This document shows, one piece after another, positions 57,445 to 64,000 of a DNA stretch of 64,000 nucleotides (positions are counted from its first letter, which is position 1; every line of letters starts with the position of its first letter). The translations under genes were made by a program, and so were the position numbers. The notes under the pieces were generated by a model, which was given only the letters and a program-made list of their open reading frames with translations, did no database searches and was not told the DNA's origin. The stretch comes from Pseudomonas chlororaphis subsp. chlororaphis (GTDB lineage Bacteria > Pseudomonadota > Gammaproteobacteria > Pseudomonadales > Pseudomonadaceae), in assembly GCF_003945765.1 (NCBI RefSeq), contig NZ_CP027712.1, positions 2,108,001 to 2,172,000 of the forward strand, read 5' to 3'.

Positions 57445-59010
57445 TTAGCGGTTGAAGCGTTCGACCAACGAGTACTGCGTGTTGGCGGTGCGGGTCAGCT
57501 CTTCGCTGAGTTGTGCCGAATGCTGCGCCTGCTCCGAGGTCTGGTCGGCCAGTTGGGCGATGGTGCTGATGTTGCGGCTGATCTCCTCGGCCACGGCGCT
57601 TTGCTCTTCGGTGGCGGCGGCGATCTGGGTGGTCATGTCGGTGATGTTGGCCACCGCTTCGCTGATGCCCACCAGCGCCTGGTCGGCTTCCAGCACCCGG
57701 GCCACGCCTTCCTCGGCCTGACGGTGTCCGGCGTCCATGGTCTGCACCGCCGTGCTGGCGGTTTGCTGGAGCTTGGCGATCAGGGTGTGGATCTGCCCGG
57801 TGGATTCGCTGGTGCGTTGCGCCAGTTGGCGAACCTCATCGGCCACCACCGCGAAGCCGCGGCCCATTTCCCCGGCGCGAGCCGCTTCGATGGCCGCGTT
57901 CAGCGCCAGCAGGTTGGTCTGGTCGGCGATGCCCTTGATCACATCGACCACGCCACCGATTTCGTCGCTGTCCTTGGCCAGTTGGGTCACGGTCAGGCCG
58001 GTTTCGCCCACCACCACCGACAGGCGCTGGATCGCTTCGCGGGTTTCCCCGGCGATGTCGCGACCGCGTCCGGTGAGGCGGTTGGCTTCCTGGGTGGCAT
58101 CGGCGGTGCGCTGCACGTGGCTGGCCACTTCCTGGGTGGTGGCGGCCATCTGGTTGACCGCGGTGGCCACCTGTTCGGTTTCCACGCGCTGGCGTTCCAG
58201 GCCGCTGGAGCTGTTGTGCGCCAGGGTGTCGGACTGCCGCGCCTGCTCGTTGAGGTGCTCGGCGGTATCCTGCAGGCGGGTAAGGCAGGTTTTCAGGCGG
58301 GCTTCCTGGCTGAGGATCGACATCTCCAGGCGCGCCTGGGCGCCACGGCTGTCGGTGTACATCTGGGCGATCAGCGGGTCGGAGGTGGTCTGCTCGGCCA
58401 GGCGCAGCAAACGCTTGAGGCCGCGCTGTTGCCAGCTCAGCCCGAGCAGGCCGAGCGGCACGCAAAGGCCGGCGGCGAGGGCAAAGCCCCAGGAAGAGTT
58501 GAGCCAGGCGCCAATCAGGAAGCTCAGCTGGCTGATCAGGATGAATGGCAGCCAGTCCTGAAGTATCGGCAGCCATTTGTCGCGTTTCGGAATGGCCGAC
58601 TTGCCCTGGTTGATGCGTTGGTAAAGCGCTTCGGCGCGGCGGATCTGCTCGGCGGTGGGCTTGACCCGCACCGACTCGTAGCCGACCACTTGCTGGCCTT
58701 CGAAGACCGGTGTCACGTAGGCGTTGACCCAGTAATGGTCACCGGTCTTGCAGCGATTCTTGACAATGCCCATCCATGGCAAGCCTTGTTTCAGGGTGGC
58801 CCACATGTGCGCGAACACCGCGGCCGGGACGTCGGGGTGACGGACCAGATTGTGCGGTGCGCGGACCAGTTCCTCACGAGAAAACCCGCTGATTTCAACG
58901 AAGGCATCGTTGCAGTAGGTGATCACGCCTTTGGCATCGGTGGTGGAGATCAACCGTTGCTGAGTCGGAAAGGTACGTTCGCGCTGGGTGACGGGCTGGT
59001 TGTTACGCAT
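57445..59010 (-). CDS. aer: aerotaxis receptor Aer (PAS-methyl-accepting chemotaxis protein)
   Basis: 521 residues. The N-terminal PAS domain (about 18-125, [20 protein letters not shown]) binds FAD in the Aer family and senses redox/oxygen. A membrane hairpin (about 148-195, [17 protein letters not shown] and [13 protein letters not shown]) follows, then a signalling domain with the highly conserved tip region [28 protein letters not shown], cited in part. No periplasmic ligand domain is present. The C-terminal SLVERFNR recurs in the remnant at 31990-32136. Location between the cco genes and acnA fits P. aeruginosa aer. Confidence 0.95.
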   Translation of the reverse strand: MRNNQPVTQRERTFPTQQRLISTTDAKGVITYCNDAFVEISGFSREELVRAPHNLVRHPDVPAAVFAHMWATLKQGLPWMGIVKNRCKTGDHYWVNAYVTPVFEGQQVVGYESVRVKPTAEQIRRAEALYQRINQGKSAIPKRDKWLPILQDWLPFILISQLSFLIGAWLNSSWGFALAAGLCVPLGLLGLSWQQRGLKRLLRLAEQTTSDPLIAQMYTDSRGAQARLEMSILSQEARLKTCLTRLQDTAEHLNEQARQSDTLAHNSSSGLERQRVETEQVATAVNQMAATTQEVASHVQRTADATQEANRLTGRGRDIAGETREAIQRLSVVVGETGLTVTQLAKDSDEIGGVVDVIKGIADQTNLLALNAAIEAARAGEMGRGFAVVADEVRQLAQRTSESTGQIHTLIAKLQQTASTAVQTMDAGHRQAEEGVARVLEADQALVGISEAVANITDMTTQIAAATEEQSAVAEEISRNISTIAQLADQTSEQAQHSAQLSEELTRTANTQYSLVERFNR

Positions 59011-59181
59011 GGTTTTTCTATCCGCAAGGCTTTGATAGGTTGTCGGCGGCCTTCGCCAATTATTGAGGTTTTTTTCAGTAATTTGAGAAGTGCCTCATTG
59101 ACAGGGGCCTTATTTTGCAAGCAGGGGCGAGGGGGCGCGGCGAAGCCGAGGCCCGTCCAGGGAGCCCCGGCCTGGCCAGGG

Positions 59182-59973
59182 TCACCCCGCGAGCATCGGG
59201 TAGGTGAACAGCCCGAAGTGCAGCAGGTTCAAGCCGAAATGGGTGGCCACCGCGGCGCCCAGGCCGCCAAAGCGGTAGGCCAGGCCGTAGCCGACCCCGG
59301 CGATGCTCGCCAGCAGCCACCATTGCCAGCCGGCGCCCACATGCACCAGGCCGAACAGCAGGGCCGCGCACATCAGTGCCAGGTTTTCACCATAGGGCAG
59401 GTGCTTGAGGCGACGGCTCAGGCCGCCCTGGATGTAGCCACGGAACAGCGCTTCTTCCACCAGGGTGACCAGCAGCAGGTTGTTCAGCACCCACAGCCAG
59501 GCCTGGTCCGGCCATTTCGGCGCCCAACTGATGATGCCCAGCAACACCGCTCCGCCCAGGGCCGCCAGGGCGGTCAGGGTCAAGGCCAGGGCAGTGGTAT
59601 AGAGGGACAGGCGCAGCGAGCGGCGCCCGATGATCCAGGGGCAGACCAGCAACAGCCAGAAGCCGATCAGCGGCTTGTCCTGGTTCAGGTACATGGAAAA
59701 CGGCACGGCATCGGCGGTGAAGCGTTGCGGGCCGATCGCCCGGCCATTGTAGAAACCGGGGAGCCAGTGCATGGCCAGCGCCAGGGCCAGTACCACGAAC
59801 AGGCCGTGTCCCAGGTAGCGCGCGTAAGGGCTTTTCTGCTGGCGCACGGCAAAGCCCGCGCACAGCAGCAAGGCGACGGAAACCGCCGCCAGCAGGCCCA
59901 GTTGGCCGTAGCTCAGGGCCAGGGCGTAACCAATGGAGAGAAGTGCCAGGTACATCCATGGCAGAACAGTCAT
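59182..59973 (-). CDS. CPBP family intramembrane metalloprotease
   Basis: A 263-residue polytopic membrane protein with the three Abi/CPBP motifs: EEALFRG (EExxxR), FGLVHVGAG (FxxxH) and HFGLNLLHFG (HxxxN/B). These proteases, relatives of Rce1, cleave within the membrane; bacterial members often have unknown targets. The start at 59973 (MTVLPWMYLALLSIG) opens the first helix; the longer frame to 60222 is rejected. The gene stands alone between aer and acnA. Confidence 0.88.
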   Translation of the reverse strand: MTVLPWMYLALLSIGYALALSYGQLGLLAAVSVALLLCAGFAVRQQKSPYARYLGHGLFVVLALALAMHWLPGFYNGRAIGPQRFTADAVPFSMYLNQDKPLIGFWLLLVCPWIIGRRSLRLSLYTTALALTLTALAALGGAVLLGIISWAPKWPDQAWLWVLNNLLLVTLVEEALFRGYIQGGLSRRLKHLPYGENLALMCAALLFGLVHVGAGWQWWLLASIAGVGYGLAYRFGGLGAAVATHFGLNLLHFGLFTYPMLAG

Positions 59974-60089
59974 GTGGAATCCTTGTTGCGAAAAGAATGG
60001 AATCAGCCGCTCGCGCAACCTGCGTCGGCGGTTACTGGATAGAACGAGCGGGCGGCCAGTATAACGAGGCGCGGGCGATGAATAAGTGA

Positions 60090-60116
60090 AACAAAAACAC
60101 CGCCCGTAGGCGGTGT
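60090..60116 (-). terminator. terminator of acnA
   Basis: ACACCGCC-CGTA-GGCGGTGT (60097-60116), followed on the minus strand by TTTTGTTT. It lies about 20 bases after the acnA stop. Confidence 0.88.
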
Positions 60117-60134
60117 TGGTGTTGCAGCATGGCG

Positions 60135-62876
<2,742 letters not shown>

Positions 62877-62960
62877 TGAATCACTCCTTTTGGTCCGCAC
62901 GGCTACGGACCTGACGGGACGGGCAGAGCTCTTAACCTAGCCCTGTTTTCAGTAGCTGGC

Positions 62961-62989
62961 TAATAACTGGACTCTATGGACAAGTCCAA
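62961..62989 (-). promoter_or_regulatory. candidate acnA promoter
   Basis: On the minus strand TTGGAC (62989-62984) and TTATTA (62966-62961) are spaced by 17 bases. They lie about 85 bases upstream of the acnA ATG. GGACT/AGTCC arms overlap the -35, which might be an operator. Confidence 0.4.
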
Positions 62990-63090
62990 GGTTCCGAACT
63001 CGGCTATCATGCGCCGGTTTTCGTGACAGGCTTTGCGCGCACTTCGGGCAGGTTTGCGCATGATTCATTGCCCATTGCCCAGGAGATTCG

Positions 63091-64000
63091 ATGAACACCC
63101 TCTTTATGCACTGCCGGCCGGGCTTCGAAGGCGAAGTCTGTTCCGAGATCGCCGACCATGCCGCGCGCCTGAACGTGGCCGGGTACGCCAAGGCCAAGCC
63201 GAGCACCGCCTGTGCCGAGTTTGTGTGCAGCGAAGAAGACGGCGCCGAGCGCCTGATGCGCGAGCTGCGTTTCGCCGAGCTGATCTTCCCGCGGCAATGG
63301 GCGCGGGGCGTCTTCGTCGATCTGCCGGAAACCGACCGCATCAGCGTGATCCTGGCCCACCTGGCGAGCTTCCCGACCTGCGGCAGCCTGTGGCTGGAAG
63401 TGCTGGATACCAATGACGGCAAGGAGCTGTCGAACTTCTGCAAGAAATTCGAAGCACCGCTGCGCAAGGCCCTGACGGCGGCCGGCAAGCTGGTGGACGA
63501 TGCCGGCAAGCCGCGCTTGCTGTTGACCTTCAAAAGCGGCCGCGAGGTATTTGTCGGCCTGGCGGCCGCAGGCAATTCGGCCATGTGGCCGATGGGCATT
63601 CCGCGCCTGAAGTTCCCCCGTGAGGCGCCTAGCCGCTCGACCCTGAAGTTGGAGGAGGCCTGGCACCATTTCATTCCTCGCGATCAGTGGGACGAGCGTC
63701 TGCACGGCGACATGACTGGCGTCGACCTGGGCGCGGCCCCGGGTGGCTGGACCTGGCAACTGGTCAACCGCGGCATGCTGGTCACTGCTGTCGATAACGG
63801 GCCAATGGCCGAAAGCCTTATGGACACTGGCCTGGTGCAGCACCTGATGGCCGATGGTTTCACCTTCAAGCCCAAGCAGCCGGTGGACTGGATGGTCTGC
63901 GACATCGTCGAAAAGCCGGCGCGCAACGCCGCCTTGCTGGAAACCTGGATCGGCGAGGGGCACTGCCGCGAAGCGGTGGTCAACCTGAAGCTGCCGATGA
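63091..64000 (+). CDS. rlmM: 23S rRNA C2498 2'-O-ribose methyltransferase RlmM, 3' end cut off
   Basis: The first 303 codons run off the window edge. The start MNTLFMHCRPGFEGEVCSEI has AGGAGA upstream. A THUMP-like N-terminal domain (about 1-170) is followed by the Rossmann methyltransferase domain with the SAM motif GVDLGAAPGGWTWQL (about 210-224) and DWMVCDIVEKP. In E. coli RlmM (YgdE) methylates the ribose of C2498. The full protein should be about 355 residues. Confidence 0.94.
   Translation, partial: MNTLFMHCRPGFEGEVCSEIADHAARLNVAGYAKAKPSTACAEFVCSEEDGAERLMRELRFAELIFPRQWARGVFVDLPETDRISVILAHLASFPTCGSLWLEVLDTNDGKELSNFCKKFEAPLRKALTAAGKLVDDAGKPRLLLTFKSGREVFVGLAAAGNSAMWPMGIPRLKFPREAPSRSTLKLEEAWHHFIPRDQWDERLHGDMTGVDLGAAPGGWTWQLVNRGMLVTAVDNGPMAESLMDTGLVQHLMADGFTFKPKQPVDWMVCDIVEKPARNAALLETWIGEGHCREAVVNLKLPM

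Noticed and set aside
57430..60042. 870-codon plus-strand frame across aer and the CPBP gene
   Set aside because: Crosses the convincing aer and protease genes in antisense; composition is typical of GC-driven shadows.

Overview
The window is a gene-dense, GC-rich chromosomal segment of a fluorescent Pseudomonas (P. fluorescens/protegens/chlororaphis type). The evidence is gene content and order that match the Pseudomonas core genome as I know it: pyrD-rmf-rlmKL-dacB-yggL, then guaD-xdhCBA, smc-zipA-ligA, ffs, dnaX-ybaB-recR, apt-anr-hemN, ccoSIHG and two tandem ccoNOQP operons, aer, acnA and rlmM. It also has two families of REP-type palindromes, typical of this species group, between many genes. 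Nothing looks like a prophage, integron, IS element or CRISPR array.

Layout. 1-9.4 kb: a NasS-like nitrate sensor with a sigma-54-type promoter, pyrD, rmf with a four-hairpin leader, rlmKL, a CHASE-PAS-PAS-GGDEF membrane protein, dacB and yggL. 9.5-19 kb: purine salvage and catabolism (BenE-family transporter, GntR regulator, guaD, xdhC, xdhB, xdhA, second GntR). 19-28 kb: chromosome maintenance (smc, zipA, ligA), a zinc-ribbon metallopeptidase and a small Pseudomonas-type protein whose leader can fold into competing structures. 28.6-34.7 kb: 4.5S RNA, a LysR regulator, an EamA exporter, a VOC protein, an XRE regulator, a probable aer-like gene remnant, a PAS-GGDEF-EAL protein and a periplasmic binding-like protein. 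34.8-41.1 kb: dnaX, ybaB, an MDR oxidoreductase, recR, a frameshifted acyl-CoA dehydrogenase and apt. 41.2-56.5 kb: microaerobic respiration: anr, hemN, tauE-like/ccoS/ccoI/ccoH/ccoG, cco1 and cco2. 56.5-64 kb: an alpha/beta hydrolase, aer, a CPBP protease, acnA and the start of rlmM.

How the genes work together. Anr senses low oxygen. Perfect Anr boxes (TTGAY-N4-RTCAA) precede hemN and cco2, and one-mismatch boxes precede cco1 and ccoG, so heme synthesis, oxidase assembly (copper and Fe-S proteins) and the high-affinity cbb3 oxidases form one oxygen-responsive block. Guanine deaminase and xanthine dehydrogenase with its maturation factor XdhC convert guanine through xanthine to urate. The xdhA promoter carries two phased palindromes that look like an operator.

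The most unusual feature is the roughly 200-nt leader on the minus strand at 28004-28235. Its elements can form mutually exclusive stems, one of which hides the Shine-Dalgarno sequence of the downstream small gene. A 22-codon ORF ends exactly inside the anti-Shine-Dalgarno arm. I propose it as a translational switch or leader-peptide attenuator; this is inference from base complementarity only.
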